A stretch of DNA of 64,000 bases, from positions 2,561,066 through 2,625,065 of the forward strand of contig NZ_NJGY01000001.1 of the NCBI RefSeq assembly GCF_002250505.1. Reading direction: 5' to 3'. The notes beneath the pieces were generated by a model, which saw nothing but the letters and a program-made list of their open reading frames with translations, was not told where the DNA came from and made no database searches. Both the position numbers and the translations under genes were made by a program. Origin of the DNA: Janthinobacterium sp. PC23-8 (GTDB lineage: Bacteria; Pseudomonadota; Gammaproteobacteria; Burkholderiales; Burkholderiaceae_D). Below, in pieces: positions 37,944 through 46,011 of the stretch; position 1 is the stretch's first letter, and each line of letters opens with the position of its first letter.

Positions 37944-38957
37944 ATGAATATAATCACCATCGATGCCGGCACCACCAATACGCGTACCCTGTTATGGCGG
38001 GACGGCGCCGTCATCGCCCAGGCGTCACAGGAAATCGGTGTGCGCAATACGGCCATCGATGGCCATAACGGCGCGCTCAAGCAGGCGCTGCGCGACAGCA
38101 TCGCCGCAGTGCAGTCGCAGGCGGCCATTTCCAGCGCCGAGGTCAGGCTGGTGCTCGCTTCGGGCATGATCACTTCGCCCATGGGCGTCAGGGAAATACC
38201 GCATCTGCCGGCGCCGGCCGGCCTGGCGCAACTGGCGCAGGGCATGCAGGCGGTTGACCTGCCCGACGTGCTGGCCCAGCCCCTGTGGCTGGTGCCTGGC
38301 GTGCGCAACCAGCATGGCGCCATCGGCCTGCACAATGCCGAAGCGATGGACATGATGCGCGGCGAAGAGACGGAAGTGATCGGCTTGCTGGACCGCCTGC
38401 AATTGCAGGACGCGGCCACGCTGATCATGCCCGGTTCGCATACCAAGCTCGTCAGCGTTGACGAGCAGGGACGCATCCTCGGTTGCGCCACCACCATCGC
38501 CGGCGAATTGCTGCAGGCGATCACCCAGCACACCCTGATACGCCAGTCGGTCGACGGCGACTTTGCCGAGTCCCTGGTGCCGAAAATGCTGCTGGCCGGC
38601 GCCGCCGCCGCGCAAAAGACGGGCCTGGCGCGCGCCTGCTTCAGCGTGCGCACCCTGGGCCAGTTCGGCGCCGTCGAGCGCAATGAGCGCGCCAACTTCC
38701 TGATGGGCGCGGTGCTCAGCGGCGACTTGCTGGCGCTGCGCAACAGCAGCGCCATCCAGATGCGGCCCGAGACTACCCTGGTCATCACGGGCAAGGCCAT
38801 GCTGCGCCAGGCGCTGGCATTGTTGATCGAAGAACACGGATTTTTTTACGGCAAGCGCATCGTCGTCGACGATGCACAGCAAGCCAATCTGGCGGGCCAT
38901 GGAGCCCTTTTAATTGCCGCCGCACGCGGCTTGATTTCACAGCAGGAGGCCGCGTGA
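37944..38957 (+). CDS. dgoK: 2-dehydro-3-deoxygalactonokinase
   Basis: DgoK family kinase of 337 residues. The N-terminal ATP-binding region ITIDAGTTNTRTLLWRDGAV is diagnostic, with EIGVRNTA soon after; LIMPGSHTKLVSVDEQGRI and TTIAGELLQAITQHTLIRQS are conserved family segments. It phosphorylates 2-keto-3-deoxygalactonate at O6. ATG 37944 is preferred over a TTG six bases upstream. It overlaps the next dehydratase gene by 4 bp. Together with the aldolase at 41653 it forms the lower part of a De Ley-Doudoroff route. Confidence 0.9.
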   Translation: MNIITIDAGTTNTRTLLWRDGAVIAQASQEIGVRNTAIDGHNGALKQALRDSIAAVQSQAAISSAEVRLVLASGMITSPMGVREIPHLPAPAGLAQLAQGMQAVDLPDVLAQPLWLVPGVRNQHGAIGLHNAEAMDMMRGEETEVIGLLDRLQLQDAATLIMPGSHTKLVSVDEQGRILGCATTIAGELLQAITQHTLIRQSVDGDFAESLVPKMLLAGAAAAQKTGLARACFSVRTLGQFGAVERNERANFLMGAVLSGDLLALRNSSAIQMRPETTLVITGKAMLRQALALLIEEHGFFYGKRIVVDDAQQANLAGHGALLIAAARGLISQQEAA

Positions 38958-40684
38958 GCGAGCAAAAGAACAAACGAGTATTACGCTCGCAATCGTGGTT
39001 TGGTGGCGACGACAAAGACAGCTTCATCCACCGTAGCTGGATGAAAAACCAGGGTATGCCCAGCGACGCCTTCGATGGCCGTCCGGTGATCGGCATCTGC
39101 AACACCTGGTCCGAACTGACGCCTTGTAACGCCCACTTCCGCGACCTGGCCGACATGGTCAAGCGCGGCGTGCTCGAAGCCGGTGGCTTCCCGGTCGAGT
39201 TTCCCGTGATGTCGCTGGGCGAGACCAATTTGCGCCCGACCGCCATGTTGTTCCGCAACCTGGCCAGCATGGACGTCGAAGAGTCGATCCGCGCCAATCC
39301 GATTGACGGCGTGGTGCTGCTGACCGGCTGCGACAAGACCACCCCGGCCCTGCTGATGGGCGCGGCCAGCGTCGACCTGCCGACCATCGTGCTGTCGGGC
39401 GGCCCGATGTTGAACGGTAACTACCGCGGTAAGCCCATCGGTTCGGGCACCGATGTGTGGAAGTTCTCCGAAGACGTGCGCGCCGGGCGCATGACGTCCG
39501 CCGAATTCAAGCAGGCCGAATCGTGCATGTCGCGCTCAAGCGGCCACTGCATGACCATGGGCACTGCCTCGACCATGGCCAGCATGGTCGAAGCGCTGGG
39601 CGTGACCCTGCCGGGCAATGCCGCCATTCCCGCCGTCGATTCGCGCCGCAAGCTGCAGGCGCAGCTGACTGGCCGGCGCATCGTCGACATGGTGCATGAA
39701 GACCTGAAGCTGTCGAAAGTGCTGACGCGCGATGCGTTTGAAAACGCCATCATGGTCAACGGCGCCATCGGCGGCTCGACCAATGCCGTGATCCACTTGC
39801 TGGCCATTGCCGGCCGTATCGGCGTCGACATGCGCCTGGCCGACTGGGACCGCCTGGGCCGCGACATTCCATGCCTGCTGAACCTGATGCCGTCGGGCCA
39901 GTACCTGATGGAAGATTTTTACTATGCGGGCGGCCTGCCCGTCATTATCCGCGACCTGCTGGGCAAGCTGCATGGCGAAGCGCTGACGGTGACCGGCGCC
40001 ACCATGGCCATCAACGTGGCCGAAGCGGAAAACTTCAACCCGGAAGTCATCACGCCGCTCGAGCAGCCGTTCAAGGACGAAGGCGGCATCGCCGTGCTGC
40101 ACGGCAACCTGTCGCCGCGCGGCGCCGTCATCAAGCCGTCGGCCGCCTCGCCCGAACTGATGCAGCACCGCGGCCGCGCCGTGGTCTTCAACAGCATCGA
40201 GCACTACAAGGAACGGGTCGACGATCCTGAGCTGGACATCGACGCCAGCTGCATCATGGTGCTGCAGAACTGCGGTCCGCAGGGCTACCCTGGCATGGCC
40301 GAAGTGGGCAACATGGGCTTGCCGAAAAAACTGCTGGAACTGGGCGTGCGCGACATGGTCCGTATTTCGGATGCGCGCATGAGCGGCACGGCCTATGGCA
40401 CCGTGGTGCTGCACGTGGCGCCGGAAGCGGCCGCCGGCGGCCCGCTGGCGCTGGTGCGCGATGGCGACATGATCGAACTTGACGTGCACGGCCGCCGCCT
40501 GCACCTGGAAGTGTCGGACGAAGAACTGGCGCGCCGCCGCGCCGAATGGAAGCCGATTGCACCGACCATGCGCGGCGGCTACCAGTCCATGTATATCAAG
40601 CATGTGATGCAGGCCGATGAAGGCGCAGACCTGGACTTCCTGGTCGGTTGCCGCGGTTCGGCCGTGCCGCGCGAGTCGCACTAA
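38954..40684 (+). CDS. L-arabinonate/D-galactonate-type dehydratase (IlvD/EDD family)
   Basis: Protein of 576 residues. It follows the Rhizobium L-arabinonate dehydratase pattern: LRSQSWFGGDDKDSFIHRSW, VIGICNTWSELTPCNAHFRDL, GAIGGSTNAVIHLLAIAGR, LDFLVGCRGSAVPRESH. Cluster cysteines are in LTPCNAH, TGCDKTTPA and SSGHCMTMG. That enzyme type also accepts D-galactonate and D-fuconate, which share the same stereocentres. The neighbours dgoK and the KDPGal-type aldolase favour D-galactonate; a double role is possible. It is not the DgoD enolase-type enzyme. It overlaps dgoK by 4 bp. Confidence 0.88.
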   Translation: MSEQKNKRVLRSQSWFGGDDKDSFIHRSWMKNQGMPSDAFDGRPVIGICNTWSELTPCNAHFRDLADMVKRGVLEAGGFPVEFPVMSLGETNLRPTAMLFRNLASMDVEESIRANPIDGVVLLTGCDKTTPALLMGAASVDLPTIVLSGGPMLNGNYRGKPIGSGTDVWKFSEDVRAGRMTSAEFKQAESCMSRSSGHCMTMGTASTMASMVEALGVTLPGNAAIPAVDSRRKLQAQLTGRRIVDMVHEDLKLSKVLTRDAFENAIMVNGAIGGSTNAVIHLLAIAGRIGVDMRLADWDRLGRDIPCLLNLMPSGQYLMEDFYYAGGLPVIIRDLLGKLHGEALTVTGATMAINVAEAENFNPEVITPLEQPFKDEGGIAVLHGNLSPRGAVIKPSAASPELMQHRGRAVVFNSIEHYKERVDDPELDIDASCIMVLQNCGPQGYPGMAEVGNMGLPKKLLELGVRDMVRISDARMSGTAYGTVVLHVAPEAAAGGPLALVRDGDMIELDVHGRRLHLEVSDEELARRRAEWKPIAPTMRGGYQSMYIKHVMQADEGADLDFLVGCRGSAVPRESH

Positions 40685-40711
40685 TCCCACTAAAAATAAA
40701 AGGGGAGAACG

Positions 40712-41617
40712 ATGGAGACAACAGCCGAATCAACAGCTCAATTACTGGTCGACTCCCAGGATTTCCTGGGCGAGGGCGTGCGCTGGTGCGAGCGCAGCGG
40801 GCGCGTGTTCTGGACCAATATCGAAGGCTGCAAGCTGCATGCGCTAACGCTTGCCACCGGCGTGCGCGAGACCTGGCTCATGCCCGAGCGCCTGGCCTGC
40901 TTTGCGCTGACAGGCGACGAACATGTGCTGCTGCTGGGACTGGCCTCGCGCCTGGCCTGGTATGACCTGCGCAGCGGCGCCGTCACCACCTTGCATGTGG
41001 TCGAAGCCGACCTGCCGATGACGCGCCTGAACGATGGCCGCTGCGACCGCCAGGGCCGCTTCGTGTTCGGCACCCTCGACGAGCGTCCGTGCCGCGACGC
41101 CATCGGCAGCTTTTACCGCCTGAACCTGGACCTGACGCTGGAGCGCCTGCCGCTGCCGAACGTGGCGATCTCGAACAGCATCTGTTTCAGCGTCGATGGT
41201 GCCGCCATGTATTTCTGCGACTCGATCCAGGGCGTGATCTGGCGCTGGGACGATTATCTGGGCGGCGATGCTGCCCAAATCAAGGTGTTTGCACATCTGG
41301 CCAGCGACCCTGGCGCGCCCGATGGGGCCACCATCGACGCCGACGGCTATCTGTGGAGCGCGCAGTGGGGCGCGGCGCGCGTAGTGCGCTTTGCGCCTGA
41401 CGGCACGCTCGACCGGCAAGTGAGCTTGCCCGTGTCGCAGCCGAGCTGCGTGAGCCTGGGCGGCCCCGCATGCAACGAGGTATTCATCACCACGGCGCAG
41501 GAAAGCCTGACGCCGGAACAACTGGCGGCCGAGCCGCAGGCCGGTGGCCTGTTCCATGCACGGCTTGACGACGTGCGCGGCTTGCCCGAAGTGCGCTTTG
41601 GCGCACTGCCAGCTTAA
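40712..41617 (+). CDS. SMP-30/gluconolactonase-family sugar lactonase
   Basis: Six-bladed beta-propeller lactonase of 301 residues. The family residues are visible: the metal-binding glutamate in LGEGVRWCE, TRLNDGRCDRQGRFVFGT, NSICFSVDGAAMYFCDS and DGATIDADGYLWSAQW. It opens aldonolactones made by sugar 1-dehydrogenases; in this cluster it could serve xylonolactone (the XylC role), arabinonolactone or galactonolactone. AGGGGAG precedes the ATG. Its position between the dehydratase and the aldolase supports a role in the galactose/arabinose branch. Confidence 0.87.
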   Translation: METTAESTAQLLVDSQDFLGEGVRWCERSGRVFWTNIEGCKLHALTLATGVRETWLMPERLACFALTGDEHVLLLGLASRLAWYDLRSGAVTTLHVVEADLPMTRLNDGRCDRQGRFVFGTLDERPCRDAIGSFYRLNLDLTLERLPLPNVAISNSICFSVDGAAMYFCDSIQGVIWRWDDYLGGDAAQIKVFAHLASDPGAPDGATIDADGYLWSAQWGAARVVRFAPDGTLDRQVSLPVSQPSCVSLGGPACNEVFITTAQESLTPEQLAAEPQAGGLFHARLDDVRGLPEVRFGALPA

Positions 41618-41652
41618 TTAACCGAACAGTTGACCGAACAGGAGCATCAAGC

Positions 41653-42291
41653 ATGTTGAAGCAAACAGTTTTTCAAGGCATCATCGAACGCGGCATGGTG
41701 GGCATCGTGCGCGCCGATACACCGGAAGCGGCGGTACAGATCGCCGAGGCGTGCATCGCTGGCGGCGTGACGGCGCTGGAAGTGGCGTTCACCACCCCCG
41801 ACACCCTGGGCGTGCTGCGCACCCTGCGCGAGCGCCATGGCAAGGACGTGCTGCTGGGCGCGGGCACGGTGCTCGATCCTGAAACGGCGCGCGCGGCGAT
41901 TCTGGCCGGCGCCCAGTTCATCATTTCGCCCAGCGTCAATGTCGACACCATCGCCGTGTGCCAGCGCTATCAGGTGCTGGCCATGCCGGGCGCCATGACG
42001 CCGACCGAAATCGTCACGGCCCTGCAGGCCGGCGCCGATATCGTCAAGGTCTTCCCGGCCGAGATGTTCGGCCCCGCGTATATCAAGGCCCTGCGCGCAC
42101 CGTTGCCGCATGCGCCCTTGATGCCGACCGGCGGCGTCACGGTGGAGAACCTGGGCGAATGGTTTGCCAACGGTGCCATCGCCGTCGGCATCGGCGGCAG
42201 CCTGAGTGGCCCGGGCGCCAAGGGCGACTACGCCGCCGTCACCACGCGCGCGCGCGAGTTCGTGGCGCAGATGGCGGCCGTGCGCAAATAG
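41653..42291 (+). CDS. dgoA: 2-keto-3-deoxy-6-phospho-aldonate aldolase (KDPG/KDPGal type)
   Basis: Class I aldolase of 212 residues. The Schiff-base lysine is in DIVKVFPAEMFGP (about K133), the catalytic glutamate in ALEVAF (E45 area), and the phosphate-binding segment is MPTGGV. It cleaves the product of DgoK to pyruvate and glyceraldehyde-3-phosphate. By sequence it resembles Eda/KdgA-type aldolases as much as E. coli DgoA; the name rests on the dgoK neighbour. A small GACCT-AGGTC hairpin directly follows the stop, and the sugar cluster ends here. Confidence 0.85.
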   Translation: MLKQTVFQGIIERGMVGIVRADTPEAAVQIAEACIAGGVTALEVAFTTPDTLGVLRTLRERHGKDVLLGAGTVLDPETARAAILAGAQFIISPSVNVDTIAVCQRYQVLAMPGAMTPTEIVTALQAGADIVKVFPAEMFGPAYIKALRAPLPHAPLMPTGGVTVENLGEWFANGAIAVGIGGSLSGPGAKGDYAAVTTRAREFVAQMAAVRK

Positions 42292-42380
42292 ACCTGCTCA
42301 GGTCTTCAGGCGGACTGCGGTGTGGGCGTGAATCTGCTACGCTAGGCAGGCAATGTCGCACGCCTGCCCAAGCCCAGCCC

Positions 42381-42812
42381 ATGTCCACCACATCCACTAT
42401 CGCCCGCATCCTGCAAGACGCCCGTATCATCGCCATCGTCGGCCTGTCCGACAAACCTGAACGCGCCAGCCACCAGGTGGCCGACTACCTGATCGCGCAC
42501 GGCTACCGGGTCGTGCCCGTCAACCCGGCGCTGGCCGGCCAGCAAGTGCTGGGCCAGCGCGTCCATGCCACCCTGGCCGACGCCGCCGCTTTTGTCGCGC
42601 CTGCGCGCATCGATATCGTTGATGTTTTTCGCAAGGCCGACGACATCGTGCCCATCGCCAGCCAAGCCGTCGCCATCAAGGCCGGCTGCCTGTGGCTGCA
42701 ACTCGATGTCGCCAACGAGGACGCCGCGCAAATCGCGCGCGCCGGTGGGCTGGAAGTGGTGATGGATCATTGCACGAAAATCGAACACCGCAACTTGCAG
42801 GCGGCCGCATGA
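42381..42812 (+). CDS. CoA-binding domain protein (YccU type)
   Basis: Protein of 143 residues with the succinyl-CoA-synthetase-like Rossmann fold: IIAIVGLSDKPERASHQVADYL, then GYRVVPVNPAL, IDIVDVFRKADDIVPIA and GCLWLQLDVANEDAA. ATG 42381 gives the usual length. The function of this family is not settled; binding of CoA is predicted from the fold. Its stop overlaps the start of the polyphosphate kinase gene (ATGA), so the two are co-translated. Confidence 0.88.
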   Translation: MSTTSTIARILQDARIIAIVGLSDKPERASHQVADYLIAHGYRVVPVNPALAGQQVLGQRVHATLADAAAFVAPARIDIVDVFRKADDIVPIASQAVAIKAGCLWLQLDVANEDAAQIARAGGLEVVMDHCTKIEHRNLQAAA

Positions 42813-43651
42813 AGGCGCGCACGCAGTTCCGCGCCGGCAAAGGCTTTGATCTGGACGAAGAGCGCGCCGGCAAGCGATTGCTGGGCGCGGCCACCAAGGC
42901 CGCCAACAAGAAGCTGACCCCGGCGCAATGCAAGGCGCTGGACCGCGAGGAAACCGTGGCCCTGACGGCGCAGATCGCCGAGTGCCAGAGCATGCTGTAC
43001 GCGCAGCGCAAGCAGAAAGTGCTGCTGGTGCTGCAGGGCATGGATACCTCGGGCAAGGATGGTACCGTCAAGGCCATCTTCAGCGATATCAACCCGATGG
43101 GCATCCGCGCCGTCGCCTTCAAGGGGCCGACCGATATCGAACTGGCGCACGACTACCTGTGGCGCGTGCACCGGCATGTGCCGGTCAAGGGCGAGATCGC
43201 GATCTTCAACCGCAGCCATTACGAAGACGTCCTGATCACGCGGGTGCAGGACATGATCGACAAAGCCGAATGCCAGCGCCGCTACGCGCAGATCCGCGAT
43301 TTCGAGCGCATGCTGAGCGAGACGGGCACCGTCCTCCTGAAAATATTTTTGCATATCTCCAAGGACGAGCAGCGCGGCCGCCTGCAGGAACGCCTGGACG
43401 ATCCCGACCGCCAGTGGAAGTTCGATCCCAACGATATCGCCCAGCGCAAGAAGTGGGACGCCTACCAGCGTGCTTATGAGACGGCGATACGCGAGACCGA
43501 CGCCGACCACGCGCCCTGGTATGTGGTGCCGGCCAATTCCAAGACCCAGCGCAACCTGGTGGTGGCCACCTTGCTGCTCGAAACGCTGCAATCGATGAAG
43601 CTCGCCTACCCGGCGCCGGACCCGAAACTGTCGTCCTACAAGGTCGACTGA
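42809..43651 (+). CDS. ppk2: Polyphosphate kinase 2 family protein
   Basis: Protein of 280 residues, single PPK2 domain, which moves phosphate between polyphosphate and nucleotides. The Walker A motif GMDTSGKDGT is at residues 77-86; GEIAIFNRSHYEDVLITRV is the Walker B region; QRKKWDAYQRAYE and ADHAPWYVVPANSKTQRNL form the lid and C-terminal part. It belongs to the polyphosphate:nucleotide phosphotransferase (class III-like) group by layout, so AMP/ADP phosphorylation is likely. The stop codon is inside a 12-bp tandem repeat. Confidence 0.92.
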   Translation: MKARTQFRAGKGFDLDEERAGKRLLGAATKAANKKLTPAQCKALDREETVALTAQIAECQSMLYAQRKQKVLLVLQGMDTSGKDGTVKAIFSDINPMGIRAVAFKGPTDIELAHDYLWRVHRHVPVKGEIAIFNRSHYEDVLITRVQDMIDKAECQRRYAQIRDFERMLSETGTVLLKIFLHISKDEQRGRLQERLDDPDRQWKFDPNDIAQRKKWDAYQRAYETAIRETDADHAPWYVVPANSKTQRNLVVATLLLETLQSMKLAYPAPDPKLSSYKVD

Positions 43652-43674
43652 AAGGTCGACTGAAAGGTCGATTG
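43639..43674 (+). repeat. 12-bp tandem repeat at the ppk2 3' end
   Basis: Three near-identical units of AAAGGTCGACTG (the first begins CAAGG, the third has ATTG) run from the last codons of ppk2 over its stop. Each unit carries TGA in the same frame, so changes in copy number would not alter the protein. Confidence 0.8.
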
Positions 43675-43684
43675 AAACGCGTGC

Positions 43685-44788
43685 CTAGCGCGTGCTGCGG
43701 CGCGCGGCCAGGCGGTCGAGCATGGCCTTGACCGCCTCCATCTGCGTGCCGCTCTTGCGGTAAAAGTCGGGATCGAGCGGGTTGATGCTGGTATAGCCCC
43801 AGAAGTCCCAGCAGCCTTTCGGGTTGTAGGGGTAGATCGGGCTCGGTTCCACCTGTGGATACAGCACCACGATTTTGTTTGCATCGGCCACCAGGTTGTA
43901 GCCGGTGCGCGTATAAAACTGGTCGCCGATGGCCTGCGTGGTCTGCAGGCAGCCGTGGAACACCACGTGCACGCGGCAGCTCTCGCTGTTGCAGGCGGCG
44001 GGAATATAGGCGTAGCCCGTATTGCCCATGCTCGAATACGAACTCTTGATGAAGCTGCGCTGGTTAAAGGCGAGCAATTTGCCTTTCAAGGTGGTCGACG
44101 CCGGCTGCAGGTCGGGATAAAGATGCTGCAGGATGTCGCGTGCCTGCACAAAACCGCAGTTGTTGATGAACGGCGGCTGGGTGCTGGCGCAGGCCGAATC
44201 CTGCATGCTGTCGGTGACGATGGCGTGGCCGGCGGCGACCGTATCGGCCAAGCGCACTTGCGCCGCCGGCGTGCCGGCCAGCTGGTAAAACCTGGCTACC
44301 TGTTCGACCACCGGCCTTGTCACGGTCTTGTCCTGGGTGCCGCTGAACAGATAGATGCGCTGGCGCTGCAGGTTGGCCGTGTCGTCGATCAGCTTGTCGC
44401 GCGCGAAATCCTGCGCCGCGCGCAGCAGGCCGGCCGCATCCGGCGGAGGAACTTGCGCGTCGCCCGGGTTCATGCAGGTGGTCAGGGCATTGTTCAGGTA
44501 AGCGATATACGGAAAGCGGCCGGGCTGGCTGGCGCAGTAATATGGCCCGCCGGCGATAATGCCGGCGCCGCTGACGGTGGCCGAATAGGCGACGGCGAAC
44601 TGCGCCGCCATGAAGCCGCCCGACGACAGGCCGGACACCGTACTCTGGCGCAAATCGACCTGCAACGCTGGCAGGGCGGCCGCGTCGCCTTTCGGGACCG
44701 TCGGCTTGACGGGGCTGGTGATGGCGTGGACTGGTGGCGCGAGCAACAGGCTGGCGGCGAGCACGGTGTTGAAAACAGTCGGGTTCAT
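43685..44788 (-). CDS. Extracellular short-chain PHB depolymerase
   Basis: Protein of 367 residues with a signal peptide (MNPTVFNTVLAASLLLAPP, cleavage near VHA). The lipase box GLSSGGFMAAQ contains the nucleophilic serine; HVVFHGCLQT is the oxyanion region; CWDFWGY is near the C-terminus. This layout matches the extracellular type 2 catalytic-domain depolymerases. ATG 44788 has AGGAAA at the right distance; an in-frame ATG 15 bases earlier lacks it. It probably degrades poly(3-hydroxybutyrate) or related polyesters outside the cell. It is convergent with ppk2. Confidence 0.85.
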   Translation of the reverse strand: MNPTVFNTVLAASLLLAPPVHAITSPVKPTVPKGDAAALPALQVDLRQSTVSGLSSGGFMAAQFAVAYSATVSGAGIIAGGPYYCASQPGRFPYIAYLNNALTTCMNPGDAQVPPPDAAGLLRAAQDFARDKLIDDTANLQRQRIYLFSGTQDKTVTRPVVEQVARFYQLAGTPAAQVRLADTVAAGHAIVTDSMQDSACASTQPPFINNCGFVQARDILQHLYPDLQPASTTLKGKLLAFNQRSFIKSSYSSMGNTGYAYIPAACNSESCRVHVVFHGCLQTTQAIGDQFYTRTGYNLVADANKIVVLYPQVEPSPIYPYNPKGCWDFWGYTSINPLDPDFYRKSGTQMEAVKAMLDRLAARRSTR

Positions 44789-44957
44789 GGCATTTCCTGG
44801 CAATGGCGTAGGCCGAGCATAGGCAAAAATAATGTGTCTTGGGCAATCACTGTCCTGGGCTTGATGTCGCTCAACGTCGGCCGTGGCATCGGCGCCGCGT
44901 ACGCGCGCGCAAGGATTGGCATAGAATGCTTTTTTATCCTTTCATCATGGTGCCCGC

Positions 44958-45566
44958 ATGTCCAAGATTATTGCCAAGCTGTTCGCGTTGACCGCCCTGT
45001 GTGCGGGCCTGCCGGCTTTCGCCGCCCAGCCAGTCGCCGTTGTTGCGATTGCCGCCGCCGCGCCTGCCGCCGTGGCACCCGCCGCCTGCCCCGCCATCCT
45101 CAAGCAGACGTTCAACCGCCTGCAGGATGAAGCGCCGCAGAACCTGTGCCAGTACGCGGGCAAGGTCGTGCTGGTCGTCAATACGGCCAGCTATTGCGGC
45201 TTTACCAAGCAGTACGAGGGCCTCGAAGCGCTGTATGCCAAGTACGGCAGCAAGGGCCTGGTGGTGCTGGGCTTCCCGTCGAACGACTTCGGCAACCAGG
45301 AGCCGGGCAACAGCAAGGATATCGCCGACCTGTGCTACAACACCTATGGCGTGAAATTCCCCATGTTCGCCAAGTCGGTTGTGTCGGGCTCCACGCCAAA
45401 TCCGTTCTACGCCGACCTGATCAAGCAGACCGGCAAGACGCCGGCCTGGAACTTCCATAAATACCTGATCGACCGCAACGGCAAGGTGCTGGAAAGCTTC
45501 CCCAGCAAGGTGACGCCGGACGACAAGAAACTGGTGGGCGCCGTGGAAAAGGCGCTGGCGATGTAA
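44958..45566 (+). CDS. Periplasmic glutathione peroxidase
   Basis: Protein of 202 residues with a signal peptide (MSKIIAKLFALTALCAGLPA, cleavage near AFA-AQ) and an alanine/proline-rich spacer. The peroxidase motif NTASYCGFTKQYEGLE holds cysteine in place of selenocysteine. FPSNDFGNQEPG has the conserved glutamine, and WNFHKYLIDRNGKVL the conserved tryptophan. Secreted or periplasmic members are less common than the cytosolic type. It may use thioredoxin-like partners rather than glutathione. It appears to be a single-gene unit. Confidence 0.9.
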   Translation: MSKIIAKLFALTALCAGLPAFAAQPVAVVAIAAAAPAAVAPAACPAILKQTFNRLQDEAPQNLCQYAGKVVLVVNTASYCGFTKQYEGLEALYAKYGSKGLVVLGFPSNDFGNQEPGNSKDIADLCYNTYGVKFPMFAKSVVSGSTPNPFYADLIKQTGKTPAWNFHKYLIDRNGKVLESFPSKVTPDDKKLVGAVEKALAM

Positions 45567-45651
45567 TTTTTTCAAGGCCGCGCTTGTCAATCCGCCATCG
45601 CTGTCCTAAGCTGGCTGCTGGAGTTTTCTACCCTCAGCGAAGGAGAACATC

Positions 45652-46011
45652 ATGGCGTATGTCGATGGATTTGTGGTGCCGGTACCCAGGGACCGGCTGG
45701 AAGATTATCTGACCATGTCGCGTGCCTGCGGCGCCATCTGGCGCGAACTCGGTGCGCTGGAGTTTCGCGAATGCGTGGGCGATGATGTCAAGCCGGGAAA
45801 ATGGACTTCGTTCCCGCAGGCGGTCGACCTGCAGGACGGCGAACTGGTGGTGTTTTCCTGGATCGTCTATGAATCGCGGGCCCGCCGCGACGAGATCAAT
45901 GACAAGGTGATGAACGATCCGCGCATGAAGCAGTACATGGATCCGCAAAAAATGCCTTTTGACGGCAAGCGCATGATCTATGGCGGCTACGAGTTGAAAA
46001 TAGATCTTTAA
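45652..46011 (+). CDS. DUF1428 family protein
   Basis: Protein of 119 residues of the small dimeric alpha+beta-barrel type: MAYVDGFVVPVPRDRLEDY, ECVGDDVKPGKWTSFPQAVD, FSWIVYESRARRDEINDKVM, PFDGKRMIYGGYE. The last motif is nearly invariant in the family. The function is unknown; the fold resembles NIPSNAP-like and antibiotic-monooxygenase domains. GAAGGAG precedes the ATG. Its 3' end overlaps that of the convergent pabB by 4 bp. Confidence 0.9.
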   Translation: MAYVDGFVVPVPRDRLEDYLTMSRACGAIWRELGALEFRECVGDDVKPGKWTSFPQAVDLQDGELVVFSWIVYESRARRDEINDKVMNDPRMKQYMDPQKMPFDGKRMIYGGYELKIDL

